Below the pieces are notes generated by a model. That model made no database searches. It was not told the DNA's origin and saw only the letters and a program-made list of their open reading frames with translations. Shown here piece after piece: positions 50,490 through 59,296 of a stretch of 64,000 nucleotides of DNA. The DNA lies in NCBI RefSeq assembly GCF_009380135.2, contig NZ_WHUT02000008.1, positions 210,876-274,875 of the forward strand, given 5' to 3'. This DNA is from Fertoeibacter niger. GTDB taxonomy: Bacteria; Pseudomonadota; Alphaproteobacteria; Rhodobacterales; Rhodobacteraceae. Position 1 is the first letter of the stretch, and each line of letters opens with the position of its first letter. The position numbers and the translations under genes are program-made.

Positions 50490-51373
50490 CCGTGGCAGAC
50501 GAACCCCGGGCGCCCACGTCCTGGCAGAGGTTCCGCAAGCACCGGATGGCAGTGGTGGGAACCGTGGTGCTGGGCCTGCTGGTGGCGTTGGTTCTGCTGG
50601 GACCGCTGATCTGGAACGTGCCGATCGACAAGATCGACTTTCGCGCCCGGCTGGCCATGCCATCCGCGGCACATCCGCTGGGCACGGATGATCTGGGACA
50701 GGATCTGCTGGCACGGCTGCTCTATGGCGGGCGGGTGTCGCTGGCGGTCGGCTTTGCCGCGATGCTGGTTGCTGTGGTCATCGGGACGCTGGTCGGCGCG
50801 GTGGCCGGCATGTCACGCGGACCGCTGGATGCCTTTCTGATGTGGTTGACCGACCTGTTCTTGGCGCTGCCCACCCTGCCGCTGCTGCTGCTGATCATCT
50901 ATCTGTTCCGGGATGCGCTGAAGGGGCTGGTCGGGCCCGAGGTCGGGGTGTTCGTGCTGATCATCGCGGTCGTCGGCGGCCTGCGCTGGATGCCGGTGGC
51001 GCGGCTGGTGCGGGCCCAGTTCCTGACCATCCGCGAACGCGAGTTTGTCGAGGCTGCGCGCGCTCTGGGCGCCTCGCGCCTGCGGCAGGTGGTGCTGCAC
51101 ATCCTGCCCAATGCTCTGGGGCCGGTGATCGTGGCAGGCACCATCAGCGTGGCCGAGGCGATCATCGCAGAATCCACCCTATCCTTCCTTGGCCTGGGCT
51201 TTCCTCCCGATACGCCGACCTGGGGGCGCATCCTGTTCGATGCGAAGGACTTCCTCAGCATCGCCCCGCATTGGGCGCTGTTTCCCGGCCTGGCGATCTT
51301 TCTTACAGTGCTGTCCATCAACTTCATTGGCGACGGCCTGCGCGATGCGCTGGACCCGCGCAAGGTGCGCTGA
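50459..51373 (+). CDS. Peptide ABC transporter permease, DppC type
   Basis: 304 residues from the ATG at 50459; a GTG at 50492 (VADEPRAP) would avoid the overlap and is nearly as likely. It has the short N-terminal DppC extension with WQRFRKHRMAVVG, the HPLGTDDLGQDLLARLLYG motif, and the EAA loop FVEAARALGASRLRQVVL followed by ILPNALGPVIV. Six membrane segments. It pairs with the upstream permease. Confidence 0.93.
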   Translation: MAGPSHQTTLTVADEPRAPTSWQRFRKHRMAVVGTVVLGLLVALVLLGPLIWNVPIDKIDFRARLAMPSAAHPLGTDDLGQDLLARLLYGGRVSLAVGFAAMLVAVVIGTLVGAVAGMSRGPLDAFLMWLTDLFLALPTLPLLLLIIYLFRDALKGLVGPEVGVFVLIIAVVGGLRWMPVARLVRAQFLTIREREFVEAARALGASRLRQVVLHILPNALGPVIVAGTISVAEAIIAESTLSFLGLGFPPDTPTWGRILFDAKDFLSIAPHWALFPGLAIFLTVLSINFIGDGLRDALDPRKVR

Positions 51374-51376
51374 CCC

Positions 51377-52375
51377 ATGACCACAACTCCCTTGCTGGAA
51401 ATCCGCGATCTGCATACCGGCTTTCACACCGACGAAGGCCTTGTCCGGTCGGTGCGCGGGGTAAGCCTGACCGTGGCACGGGGCGAGACCCTGGCGCTTG
51501 TGGGCGAAAGCGGCTGCGGCAAGTCCGTGACCGCGCATTCAGTGCTGAAACTCATCCCGATGCCGCCGGGCCAGATCACCAGCGGCCAGATCCTGTGGCA
51601 GGGGCGCGATCTGGTGCCTTTGTCGATCCGCGAGATGAACCGCATCCGAGCCCGCGAAATCGCCATCGTGTTTCAGGAACCGATGACGGCGCTGAACCCG
51701 GTCTATTCTGTCGGAGAACAGATTGCCGAGGTGGTCCGGCAGCACATGGGCCTGGGCCGCCGAGCCGCAGTGGACCGGGCGGTGGAAATGCTGGATATGG
51801 TCGGCATACCGGACGCGCGGCGCCGCGTGGGCGATTACCCGCACCAGTTTTCCGGCGGGATGCGGCAGCGGGTGATGATCGCCATGGCGCTGGCCTGCGA
51901 GCCGAAGCTCTTGATCGCGGACGAGCCGACAACGGCGCTGGATGTGACCATTCAGGCGCAGATCCTGGACATGCTGCAGGACATGAAGGAACGGCTGGGC
52001 ACGGCCATCCTGCTGATCACCCATGACATGGGGGTGGTGGCCGAAACCGCCGAGCGCGCCGTGGTGATGTATGCCGGACGTGTGGTCGAAGAAGGCACGG
52101 TGGATAGGCTGTTCTCTGCCCCCGCGCATCCTTACACCCGCGGTCTGATCCGGTCGATACCGCGACTGGACGGCGGACAGGGTCGGCACAAGCGGCTGGA
52201 CACGATTGCCGGATCGATCCCGTCGCAATATGCAAATCCGCCGGGTTGCCGCTTTGCCCCGCGCTGCCCGCTTGCGCAGGCAGATTGTCTGGCCGCCCAA
52301 CCGCCGATGACCAGCCCATCGGCCGATCATCATTTTGCCTGTTTCCATTCCGTCCCGGAGGCCATCGCGCCATGA
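51377..52375 (+). CDS. Peptide ABC transporter ATP-binding protein, DppD type
   Basis: 332 residues. Walker [14 protein letters not shown] (about residues 40-50), signature [16 protein letters not shown], Walker [15 protein letters not shown] and switch His in [10 protein letters not shown]. The C-terminal oligopeptide transporter extension has the Cys motif [15 protein letters not shown], which in this subfamily can bind an iron-sulfur cluster. It powers the importer with the following ATPase; start codons overlap by ATGA. Confidence 0.95.
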   Translation: MTTTPLLEIRDLHTGFHTDEGLVRSVRGVSLTVARGETLALVGESGCGKSVTAHSVLKLIPMPPGQITSGQILWQGRDLVPLSIREMNRIRAREIAIVFQEPMTALNPVYSVGEQIAEVVRQHMGLGRRAAVDRAVEMLDMVGIPDARRRVGDYPHQFSGGMRQRVMIAMALACEPKLLIADEPTTALDVTIQAQILDMLQDMKERLGTAILLITHDMGVVAETAERAVVMYAGRVVEEGTVDRLFSAPAHPYTRGLIRSIPRLDGGQGRHKRLDTIAGSIPSQYANPPGCRFAPRCPLAQADCLAAQPPMTSPSADHHFACFHSVPEAIAP

Positions 52376-53346
52376 CCGCCCCCCTGCTTTCGGTTCGTGA
52401 CCTGAGCAAGAGCTTTCCCATCCAGGCCGGGTTGTTCGGTCGCAGCAAACTGGCCGTGCACGCAGTGGATCGGGTCAGCTTCGACCTGAGGGCGGGCCAG
52501 ACCCTGGGCGTGGTCGGCGAAAGCGGCTGCGGCAAGTCAACCACCGGGCGCTGCATCCTGCGTCTGATAGAGCCCACGGGCGGAAGTGTGACCTTTGACG
52601 GCAAGGATGTGCGCGCACTGGACGGTGCCGGACAACAAGCCTTGCGGCGCGACATGCAGATCATCTTTCAGGATCCCTTCGCCTCGCTTAATCCGCGCAT
52701 GACCATCGGCGCGATCATTGCCGAGGCAATGACCATCCATGGTCTGGGACGCGATGCCGCCGATCGCCGTGTCCGGGTTGCCGCGCTGCTGGACCGGGTG
52801 GGGCTGAAACCCGAACACATGCGCCGTTATCCGCATGAATTTTCCGGCGGCCAGCGGCAACGGGTGGGCATTGCGCGGGCTCTTGCGGTGGAACCCAAAC
52901 TGATCATCTGTGACGAGCCTGTGTCGGCGCTGGATGTCTCGGTCCAAGCGCAGGTGGTCAATCTGCTCAAGGATTTGCAGGATGATCTGGGGCTCGCGTA
53001 CATGTTCATCGCGCATGACTTGTCGGTGGTGGAAAACGTCAGCGACCGTATCGCGGTGATGTATCTGGGCCGAGTGGTGGAAATTGCCGATGCCTCTGCC
53101 CTTTATGCGGGGCCTCAGCACCCCTACACGGAAGCGCTGCTGTCGGCCATTCCGGTTCCCGAACCTGGTCGCCACAAGGTGCGGCGCAAGCTGTCCGGCG
53201 AGTTGCCCAACCCGATCAACCCTCCGACAGGATGCCATTTCCATTCCCGCTGCCCCATCCGCAAACTTCCGCTGTGCGCGACAGAGCGGCCCGAGATGAA
53301 ACCCTGTGGCCAAGGCCATATGGTGGCCTGCCACATGCGGGGCTAG
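52372..53346 (+). CDS. Peptide ABC transporter ATP-binding protein, DppF type
   Basis: 324 residues from the ATG at 52372, overlapping the previous stop. Walker [14 protein letters not shown], signature FSGGQRQRVGIARALAVEP, Walker B KLIICDEPVSALDV and the FIAHDLSVVENV switch are intact. The C-terminal segment GCHFHSRCPIRKLPLC is the OppF-type Cys motif. Together with DppD it forms the heterodimeric ATPase. Confidence 0.95.
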   Translation: MTAPLLSVRDLSKSFPIQAGLFGRSKLAVHAVDRVSFDLRAGQTLGVVGESGCGKSTTGRCILRLIEPTGGSVTFDGKDVRALDGAGQQALRRDMQIIFQDPFASLNPRMTIGAIIAEAMTIHGLGRDAADRRVRVAALLDRVGLKPEHMRRYPHEFSGGQRQRVGIARALAVEPKLIICDEPVSALDVSVQAQVVNLLKDLQDDLGLAYMFIAHDLSVVENVSDRIAVMYLGRVVEIADASALYAGPQHPYTEALLSAIPVPEPGRHKVRRKLSGELPNPINPPTGCHFHSRCPIRKLPLCATERPEMKPCGQGHMVACHMRG

Positions 53347-53349
53347 ACT

Positions 53350-54723
53350 GTGCAGGCGCGGCAGGCCGCCATTGATCGTGCGGGCGACACGGTAACGTCT
53401 GGCCAGTTCCAGGCCCGGCTGGCCGAACTGATCGCTTTGCCCACGGTCAGCCAAGCGCCGCAGTGCGGGCAGGTGATGCGGCAGTATCTGGAGGAGCTTC
53501 TGGCCCCGGATCTGCGCGGGCTAGGTTTTGCTTGCACGGTCCTGAACAATCCGGTCGCGCCAGAACTGCCCTTCTTGCTGGCTGAGCGGACAGAGAGCGC
53601 AGCTTTCGACACTGTGCTGGTCTATGGCCATGGCGATGTGGTTGCAGCCGGCGACGGCTGGACGCAGGCTTTGGACCCGTTCCAGCTTGTCCAGCGCGAG
53701 GGGCGGCTTTATGGCCGGGGCACCGCCGACAACAAGGGTCAGCACGCGCTCAACATCGAAGCGCTGCGCGCGGTGATCGCCACGCGTGGCTTCTTGGGGT
53801 TCAATTGCCGCCTGCTGATCGAAATGGGCGAAGAGCGCGGCTCGCCGGGGCTGGCGGATTTGTTGCGCACTCAACCCAACCGTTTCAAAGCCGATGTGCT
53901 GATCGCATCCGACGGGCCGCGGCTGGATCTGGGCAGGCCCACGCTGTTTCTGGGCGCGCGCGGCTCGTTGCGCTTCACATTGGCGGCCGCACCGCGTGAT
54001 CGCCCGCAGCATTCTGGCCATTGGGGCGGGTTGCTGACCGATCCTGCGATCCGTATGGCACATGCGCTGGCCAGCCTGACCGATGCAAGGGGTGCCCTGC
54101 GCGTGCCCGAATGGCGTCCGGGCAGCCTGACCGATGACATACGCCGCGCCATTGCCGATTGCGGACTGGGCGACGTGGCAGGGCGGATCGACCCGGATTG
54201 GGGCGAGCCTGGCCTGACCCCGGCAGAGCGGGTGTTTGGCTGGAACAGCCTCAGCGTGCTGGCCTTGGCGGCGGGCAACGATGCCGCCCCGGTCGCGGCA
54301 ATTGCGGCCAGCGCGCGTGCGGTCTGCCAGTTGCGTTTTGTGGTTGGCACCGATGCACATGACATCGTGCCCGCATTGCGCCGATATCTGGATGCTGCCG
54401 GATTTTCGGATGTGACGGTGGCAGAGGTGCCGGGCAGCTTGTCACCTGCTACCCGGACGGATCTTCGCAGCCCGTGGGTTGACCGGCTGGCAGGTTCGAT
54501 CACCCGGACTCTGGGCAATGCCCCTGCGATACTGCCCAATATTGGCGGATCGGTGCCCAACCATGTCTTTGCAGATATCGCAGGAATGCCCACGGTCTGG
54601 ATTCCCCATTCCCATCGTGCCTGCGGCCAGCATTCGGGCGACGAACATATGGATCTGGCGATGGCAGAACAGGCGTTGCGGCTGATGGCAGGCATAGTCT
54701 GGGATTGCGGTCTGACCAACTGA
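53350..54723 (+). CDS. M20 family peptidase co-transcribed with the peptide importer
   Basis: 457 residues from the GTG at 53350, just 3 bp after dppF. The zinc-site motifs are VLVYGHGDVV (His near residue 93), YGRGTADNKGQ (Asp near 125), EMGEERGSPG (Glu pair near 158), and the late His in HSHRACGQHSGDEH. It is the dipeptidase/ArgE side of M20, cutting small peptides or N-acyl amino acids after import. Being last in the transporter operon strongly suggests that it processes the imported cargo. Confidence 0.9.
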   Translation: MQARQAAIDRAGDTVTSGQFQARLAELIALPTVSQAPQCGQVMRQYLEELLAPDLRGLGFACTVLNNPVAPELPFLLAERTESAAFDTVLVYGHGDVVAAGDGWTQALDPFQLVQREGRLYGRGTADNKGQHALNIEALRAVIATRGFLGFNCRLLIEMGEERGSPGLADLLRTQPNRFKADVLIASDGPRLDLGRPTLFLGARGSLRFTLAAAPRDRPQHSGHWGGLLTDPAIRMAHALASLTDARGALRVPEWRPGSLTDDIRRAIADCGLGDVAGRIDPDWGEPGLTPAERVFGWNSLSVLALAAGNDAAPVAAIAASARAVCQLRFVVGTDAHDIVPALRRYLDAAGFSDVTVAEVPGSLSPATRTDLRSPWVDRLAGSITRTLGNAPAILPNIGGSVPNHVFADIAGMPTVWIPHSHRACGQHSGDEHMDLAMAEQALRLMAGIVWDCGLTN

Positions 54724-55067
54724 CCCGCCCCTGGAACGGACCCGTTGCATGGTGCCGCAGCCCAAGCGTCGGTGTCGCGCAGCCCTTGAAAGAGATCATC
54801 CTCAATAGGTGTGTCACGGTCTGGTTGAGCTGCACAGAATGAGGGTGTCAGGCCATTGTATCAAAGACGCACCGGGGTCCACCCTCCAGCGTGCTGGTGG
54901 CCGAGTTCTGCCCGACGGACATGGGAACCTGGGTGTTTCTGGCAAGCCGGTGCCCAATGGCTTCTGCCCAAAGCGCGTGGCGCGCTCAGCGCAGCCATGG
55001 TCAGGCGTTCTGTCTCAAGGCGTTGCTTGGCGCAGAACCTTTGCACAATGCCTTGGGCCGGCAGCGA
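54724..55067. other. Intergenic region, no recognised gene
   Basis: 344 bp between two convergent genes. No frame has a family match I can support. A minus-strand segment around 54960-55020 includes LETERLTM, the usual start motif of GNAT acetyltransferases, but nothing after it continues that family, so at most a tiny remnant is present. No clear terminator with a T-run is visible. Confidence 0.4.
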
Positions 55068-56591
55068 TCAATGGTGCGAAGTCGCGGCTGATGCGCGGTG
55101 TCGCGCAAGCGCGATGAACACCACCACCGCCAACACCATGATGACTGCGGACGAGGTTGTCAGCAGCACGGCATGGGCCTGCGTAAAGGCGGCCTTGCCA
55201 GCCGCGATCAGTGCCTCGCCCTGCGCGCCGCCAAGCCGGGTCGCAACGATATAGGTGTCGCCGATGGTTTGGGCGGCCTCGGCGGCCAGATCAGGCGTCA
55301 GACCGTCGGGCAACTCGACCGCGCGACGAAACACCCCCGACAGGAAGACACCGAACAAGGTTATGCCCAGACCGGTGCCAAGCTCATATCCCGTGGCCTC
55401 CAGCGAACCGGCGGCACCCCCCTTGCTGGCATCGACCGCGCCCATGATGGCGATGGACGAAGCCGTCAGCCCGATGCTCAGCGTCAGGCCCAGCACCGCA
55501 AGCGCCAGCGGCACCAGATAGCCCGGGTTGTTGAAATCGCTTTGCGCAAGCAAGGCCAATGCAAGCGATGCGATCGCCATCGACAGGCTTGCGACCAGTC
55601 GCAGGCCGAAGCGATTGGACAGATAGCCTGCAACCGGCCCGCCCACAGCGGCAGCAGCCATGATGGGCACCATGAAAATGCCAGCCTGCAATGGCGTCTT
55701 GCCCAGCACATATTGCAGTTCCTGCGCCAGCGTCAGCTCTACCCCCGCCAGCGATCCTGCGGCGACAATCGCCATGATCAGGCCCGCGACAATTGCAGGA
55801 TGTGACAGCAGCGAAAGGTCCAGCATCGGCTCGGCTGCATGAAGTTGCTTATGCGCGAACAGCGCCAGAACCGCGATGCCAGACGCAATCACCACGCCTG
55901 TGACCGCCAGGGATTGCTTGCCGCCGAAACCGGCCTTGATGCCGTAGACAACGGCGATCATCCCCGCGATCAGCAGCAATGCCTGACCGATCGGCCATTT
56001 GCCCGGCGTGGTTTTCTCGGCGCGCGGCAGCAGAAACCAACAGACCGGTGCGACAACCAGCATGACCGGCACATTGATCAGAAAGACCGAGCCCCACCAG
56101 AAATGTTCAAGAAGCGCGCCACCAACCAGCGGCCCGACCGCAGCCCCCGCAGCCCCGACCGTGCCCCAAAGACCCAGTGCCATGGCGCGCTCGGCGTCAT
56201 CCTCGAACGTCTTGCGGATCAAGCCCAGAACGCAGGGCATGATCATGGATCCCCCGAGCGCCAGCAATACCCGGGCTCCGATCAGGGTGGCCGCGCTTTG
56301 GGCAAAGGCTGCCAAGACCGACGCGGCAGCGAAAATGATCAACCCGGTCAGCAGGATCTTGCGGTTGCCAACCCGATCCGACAACGTGCCCATCGGCACC
56401 AGAAGCCCGGCCATCAGCAAGGGGTAGATGTCGATGATCCACAGCACCTCGGTCCCCGAGGCGTTCAGGGCCTGTGTCAGGGTGGGCATTGCGACATGCA
56501 GGATCGTCATGTCCAGCACGACAGGCAAGAATGCCAGCATGACGGCCAGCAACACCAGCCAGCGTTTCGGGTCGGGGGTTTGGATAGCCAT
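55068..56591 (-). CDS. MFS multidrug efflux transporter, DHA2 family (14 membrane segments)
   Basis: 507 residues with about fourteen hydrophobic segments. Motif A appears as LVPMGTLSDRVGNRKILLTG after segment 2, and GTVGAAGAAVGPLVGGALLE is the motif C-type antiporter signature in segment 5. The N-terminal VVLDMTILHVAMPTL, with Asp in the first segment, is typical of SmvA/EmrB-type proton-driven exporters of quaternary cations and dyes. A TetR gene is divergent, with a palindrome between them. Confidence 0.9.
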   Translation of the reverse strand: MAIQTPDPKRWLVLLAVMLAFLPVVLDMTILHVAMPTLTQALNASGTEVLWIIDIYPLLMAGLLVPMGTLSDRVGNRKILLTGLIIFAAASVLAAFAQSAATLIGARVLLALGGSMIMPCVLGLIRKTFEDDAERAMALGLWGTVGAAGAAVGPLVGGALLEHFWWGSVFLINVPVMLVVAPVCWFLLPRAEKTTPGKWPIGQALLLIAGMIAVVYGIKAGFGGKQSLAVTGVVIASGIAVLALFAHKQLHAAEPMLDLSLLSHPAIVAGLIMAIVAAGSLAGVELTLAQELQYVLGKTPLQAGIFMVPIMAAAAVGGPVAGYLSNRFGLRLVASLSMAIASLALALLAQSDFNNPGYLVPLALAVLGLTLSIGLTASSIAIMGAVDASKGGAAGSLEATGYELGTGLGITLFGVFLSGVFRRAVELPDGLTPDLAAEAAQTIGDTYIVATRLGGAQGEALIAAGKAAFTQAHAVLLTTSSAVIMVLAVVVFIALARHRASAATSHH

Positions 56592-56631
56592 GGTTCACCT
56601 GACGAATCTGTTGCTGTCGCCGATATAAATA

Positions 56632-56641
56632 CATACGTATG
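56632..56641. promoter_or_regulatory. Candidate TetR operator
   Basis: CATACGTATG, a perfect 10-bp palindrome in the 83-bp gap between the divergent efflux and tetR genes, 34 bp before the tetR start. TACGTA-type palindromes are common targets of efflux-linked TetR repressors. Confidence 0.5.
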
Positions 56642-56674
56642 GAATTCAATGGCGATCTGAATCTTGGGGGATAG

Positions 56675-57232
56675 ATGGGCAGAGCACCTACGATCAGCCG
56701 CGAAAACTTGCTGGATCTTGCCGAAGGGATCGTGCGCAGCGGCGGTGGCGCTGCCTTGACCATCGGCGCGCTGGCACAGGCGGCGGGCATTTCCAAGGGC
56801 GGGGTGCAATATTCCTTTGCCAGCAAGGACGCGCTTGTGCGCGCTTTGATTGACCGCTGGACCAGCCAGTTCGACGCCCTGCTGAATGAACAGTCAGCGG
56901 CGGATCCGGTCGGCTTCGTCCTTCACTACATCGCGGCAACGCGGGTTTCGCAGCAGGCGATGAACGCCAAGATGGCGGCGTTGCTGGTCAGCTATCTGGA
57001 AGACCCGGCAAATCTTCAGGAAACACGCGAATGGTATCACGGCATATTCGCGCGCCTGTCCGGATCAAGCCCGGATGCCCAAACCGCGCGCGTGGCCTTT
57101 CTGGCCGTGGAGGGTCTTTTTCTCATGCGCATCAACGGGATTGATGAAGAGGGAGCCTGGACAGACCTGCTGGACGATGTCGAGGCAGTCCTGCTGCGTT
57201 TGAGAGCGCCAAGCACCCCAGCCCTCGGCTAG
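56675..57232 (+). CDS. TetR-family repressor of the DHA2 efflux pump
   Basis: 185 residues. The helix-turn-helix is at about residues 8-55 (RENLLDLAEGIVRSGGG, then AQAAGISKGGVQYSFASKD with KGGVQYSF in the recognition helix, typical of SmvR-like repressors). The C-terminal half is a TetR_C ligand domain. The divergent layout with an SmvA-like exporter supports a local repressor that is released by cationic compounds. Confidence 0.9.
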   Translation: MGRAPTISRENLLDLAEGIVRSGGGAALTIGALAQAAGISKGGVQYSFASKDALVRALIDRWTSQFDALLNEQSAADPVGFVLHYIAATRVSQQAMNAKMAALLVSYLEDPANLQETREWYHGIFARLSGSSPDAQTARVAFLAVEGLFLMRINGIDEEGAWTDLLDDVEAVLLRLRAPSTPALG

Positions 57233-57437
57233 CGTCGCAGAGCCCGCAGACCGCCCAGATGTGGCGGTGCCAGGCGATGAAGGCAAACATCAGATCGCCT
57301 TCATCCTCTTTGCGGATCTTGGCAAACCCACCTGGGCACATCTGCGGCTGCGGGAAGCGGTCACGTGATCTGGGCAGGGCGAATGTTCGCGTGCAATTCA
57401 AGCTCGCGAGAGGTGGCGCCGCCGTCTCACGAACAGC
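57233..57437. other. Short intergenic region, no recognised gene
   Basis: 205 bp between the convergent tetR and oxyR-like genes. A minus-strand frame contains AKIRKEDEGDLMFAFIAWHR, which looks protein-like and may be a leftover coding piece, but I do not recognise the family and there is no start or ribosome-binding site. Confidence 0.3.
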
Positions 57438-58349
57438 CTAGCCAAGCGGCGCCTTGGCCAGGCTGGCACGGGCATCACGGAACAACGCGGCGATCTTGCG
57501 AAAGCGCTCCGCATGGGGCGACGTTTTTCGCCAGCCAAGGACCACCCGGCGTGGGCATGCCCCGGGTAGCGGCGTAAGTGCGATGGCATGGCCGCGCGCG
57601 ACACCCGCATCAACGGCAAGCTGCGGCAAAAGCGTGAGGCCGAGGCTTTCTTCCACCATCGAGATCAGGGTGGGCAGGCTTGTGGCGGCAAAGGTGTCGC
57701 CTGGCGGCGTGCCCATCTCGGCATAGGCTTCCAGAGCGTGACGTTGCAGACAATGGCCTTTTTCCAGCAATAACAGCGAGGCCTGTGCCAGCTTGGCACC
57801 GGTCACATCCGGGCAGCCCGACAAGGGGTGCCCAACAGGCGTGGCAAGTTGATAGCCATCCTCGAACAGCAGTTCCGTGGCGATGTTGCCAACCGCATGG
57901 GGCAGCGCAATCAGAACAAGGTCAAGCCGACCCTCGGCAAGACCCGCCAGCAGCGACTCTGTCAACTCCTCGCGCAGGAACAGGCGTTGATCGGGCCAGG
58001 CCTTGCGCAACAAGGGCAGCGCACGAGGCACCAGAAACGGACCCACCGTCGGAATGGCCCCCAGGCGCAGATCGCCCTGCAAATGGCCTGCCTGCGCATG
58101 GGCCAGCGCCTCGATATCGGCGATGTCGTTCAGGACCACCCGGGCGCGGCGCACGATATCCGCCCCCAGCGGCGTCAGCATCACCGATCGTTTTGATCGC
58201 TCGGCCAGAGGTGCGCCAAGATGATCCTCCAGTTCCTTCAGCCCTGCCGAAAGGGTGGGTTGGGTCACATGGCAGATCTCGGCCGCACGCGAAAAGTTCA
58301 GCGTTTCGGACAGGGCTACAAGAAAGCGAAGCTGGCGCAGGGTTGTCAT
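57438..58349 (-). CDS. LysR-family regulator, OxyR-like, lacking the second redox cysteine
   Basis: 303 residues. The N-terminal winged helix is at about 1-60 (RQLRFLVALSETLNFSRAAE, then CHVTQPTLSAGLKELE). The effector domain keeps the OxyR landmarks GDLRLGAIPTVGPFLVP and LLLLEKGHCLQRHAL, with Cys200 in the place of the peroxidatic Cys199 of E. coli OxyR. The position of Cys208 is Tyr209 here, so the classical disulfide cannot form as in E. coli. It is divergent from a peroxiredoxin gene, the usual OxyR target. Confidence 0.88.
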   Translation of the reverse strand: MTTLRQLRFLVALSETLNFSRAAEICHVTQPTLSAGLKELEDHLGAPLAERSKRSVMLTPLGADIVRRARVVLNDIADIEALAHAQAGHLQGDLRLGAIPTVGPFLVPRALPLLRKAWPDQRLFLREELTESLLAGLAEGRLDLVLIALPHAVGNIATELLFEDGYQLATPVGHPLSGCPDVTGAKLAQASLLLLEKGHCLQRHALEAYAEMGTPPGDTFAATSLPTLISMVEESLGLTLLPQLAVDAGVARGHAIALTPLPGACPRRVVLGWRKTSPHAERFRKIAALFRDARASLAKAPLG

Positions 58350-58462
58350 GTGGGTAGTATAATAGATTTTAGCAATTACTATAAGCCGAACAATCAGTTT
58401 ATACTATTTATAAAGCAGGTGTATCACGGGCGCATCGCAACACCAAACCCCAAGAGGATGCC
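58350..58462. promoter_or_regulatory. Divergent promoter region of oxyR-like and peroxiredoxin genes
   Basis: An AT-rich 113-bp gap. ATAG at 58362 and CTAT at 58379-58382 form an inverted pair inside TATAATAG...CTATAAG, similar to half-sites of OxyR (ATAG and CTAT elements), although the 13-bp spacing departs from the E. coli 7-bp rule. A second A/T block TTTATACTATTTATAAAG (about 58398-58415) probably contains the peroxiredoxin -10 region. Confidence 0.5.
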
Positions 58463-59128
58463 ATGAACGCCATCACCCCGACCACGTCCCATCAAGCCCC
58501 GGCGGGCCTTCCCCGGATGAATGAACCGGCACCTGATTTCACTGCGCTCACCACGCATGGCGTGAAGTCTCTGTCGGACTACAAGGGGAAATGGCTGATC
58601 CTGTTTTCGCATCCGGCCGATTTCACGCCGGTCTGCACGACTGAATTCACCGCTTTTGCAAAGCGCGCCGATGACTTCGCCGCCCTGAACACCGAACTTC
58701 TGGGTCTGTCGATCGACAGCCATTACGCCCACATTGCCTGGGTGCGGTCGATCAAGCAAAGCTTCGGTGTCGACATCACCTTCCCGATCATCGCCGATCT
58801 GGACATGAAAGTGGCGCAAGCCTATGGCATGATCATGCCGGGCGCGTCGGATACGCAGGCGGTTCGCGCAACCTTTGTGATCGACCCCGAAGGCAAGCTG
58901 CGGGCTATGGTCTATTACCCCATGACCAATGGCCGTTCGGTGGATGAATTCCACCGGCTGATAGTGGCTTTGCAAACCTCGGCCGAACACAAGGTGTCGA
59001 CCCCGGAAAACTGGCATCCCGGCCAGCCTGTGATCGTGCCGACACCGCAGACCTCCGCTGCGGCCGATGCGCGCATGGCCGAAGGCCTGAACACCGTGGA
59101 CTGGTATTTCACCACCAAGATGCTCTGA
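58463..59128 (+). CDS. 1-Cys peroxiredoxin (Prx6/AhpC-TSA family)
   Basis: 221 residues. The catalytic Cys58 is in SHPADFTPVCTTEF, preceded by the KGKWLILFS strand. The Prx6-type C-terminal domain (about 165-221) with VSTPENWHPGQPVIVPT is present, and I see no other cysteine in the protein, so a resolving partner must be external. It reduces hydrogen peroxide or alkyl hydroperoxides in the cytoplasm. It is divergent from the OxyR-like regulator that should induce it. Confidence 0.94.
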   Translation: MNAITPTTSHQAPAGLPRMNEPAPDFTALTTHGVKSLSDYKGKWLILFSHPADFTPVCTTEFTAFAKRADDFAALNTELLGLSIDSHYAHIAWVRSIKQSFGVDITFPIIADLDMKVAQAYGMIMPGASDTQAVRATFVIDPEGKLRAMVYYPMTNGRSVDEFHRLIVALQTSAEHKVSTPENWHPGQPVIVPTPQTSAAADARMAEGLNTVDWYFTTKML

Positions 59129-59197
59129 GCCCACCCGACAACCCCCTACGCGCCCGGCCCCCTTGCCGCCGGGCGCACAAGCCAAAAGGAGCATGCG

Positions 59198-59296
59198 ATG
59201 ACCACCACCCCCATTGTTGCCGCGTTCTGGGATGAACCCACCGGCCATGGTGACGATGCCTGCTTTGGGCGGTGCTGGGCCGCTGCTTGCGGATGA
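59198..59296 (+). pseudogene. 5' remnant of a probable MBL-fold hydrolase (ETHE1/Blh-like) gene
   Basis: A strong ribosome-binding site (AAAAGGAGCATGCG) is followed by an ATG and MTTTPIVAAFWDEPTG, which matches the opening of MBL-fold persulfide dioxygenase-type proteins (M-x-x-x-P-I-V-x-A-F-x-D-E-x-T). After 15 codons the homology ends and the frame stops at 59296, inside the next gene. The rest of the hydrolase is missing, so a deletion joined its 5' end to the CIA30-like gene. Family recall only; needs a search. Confidence 0.5.

Noticed and set aside
54861..55046. Possible GNAT acetyltransferase fragment (LETERLTM motif)
   Set aside because: Only eight residues match; the following residues do not continue the family in any frame.
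55839..56660. 273-codon + strand frame opposite the efflux gene
   Set aside because: Gln/Arg/His-rich shadow of a membrane protein gene.
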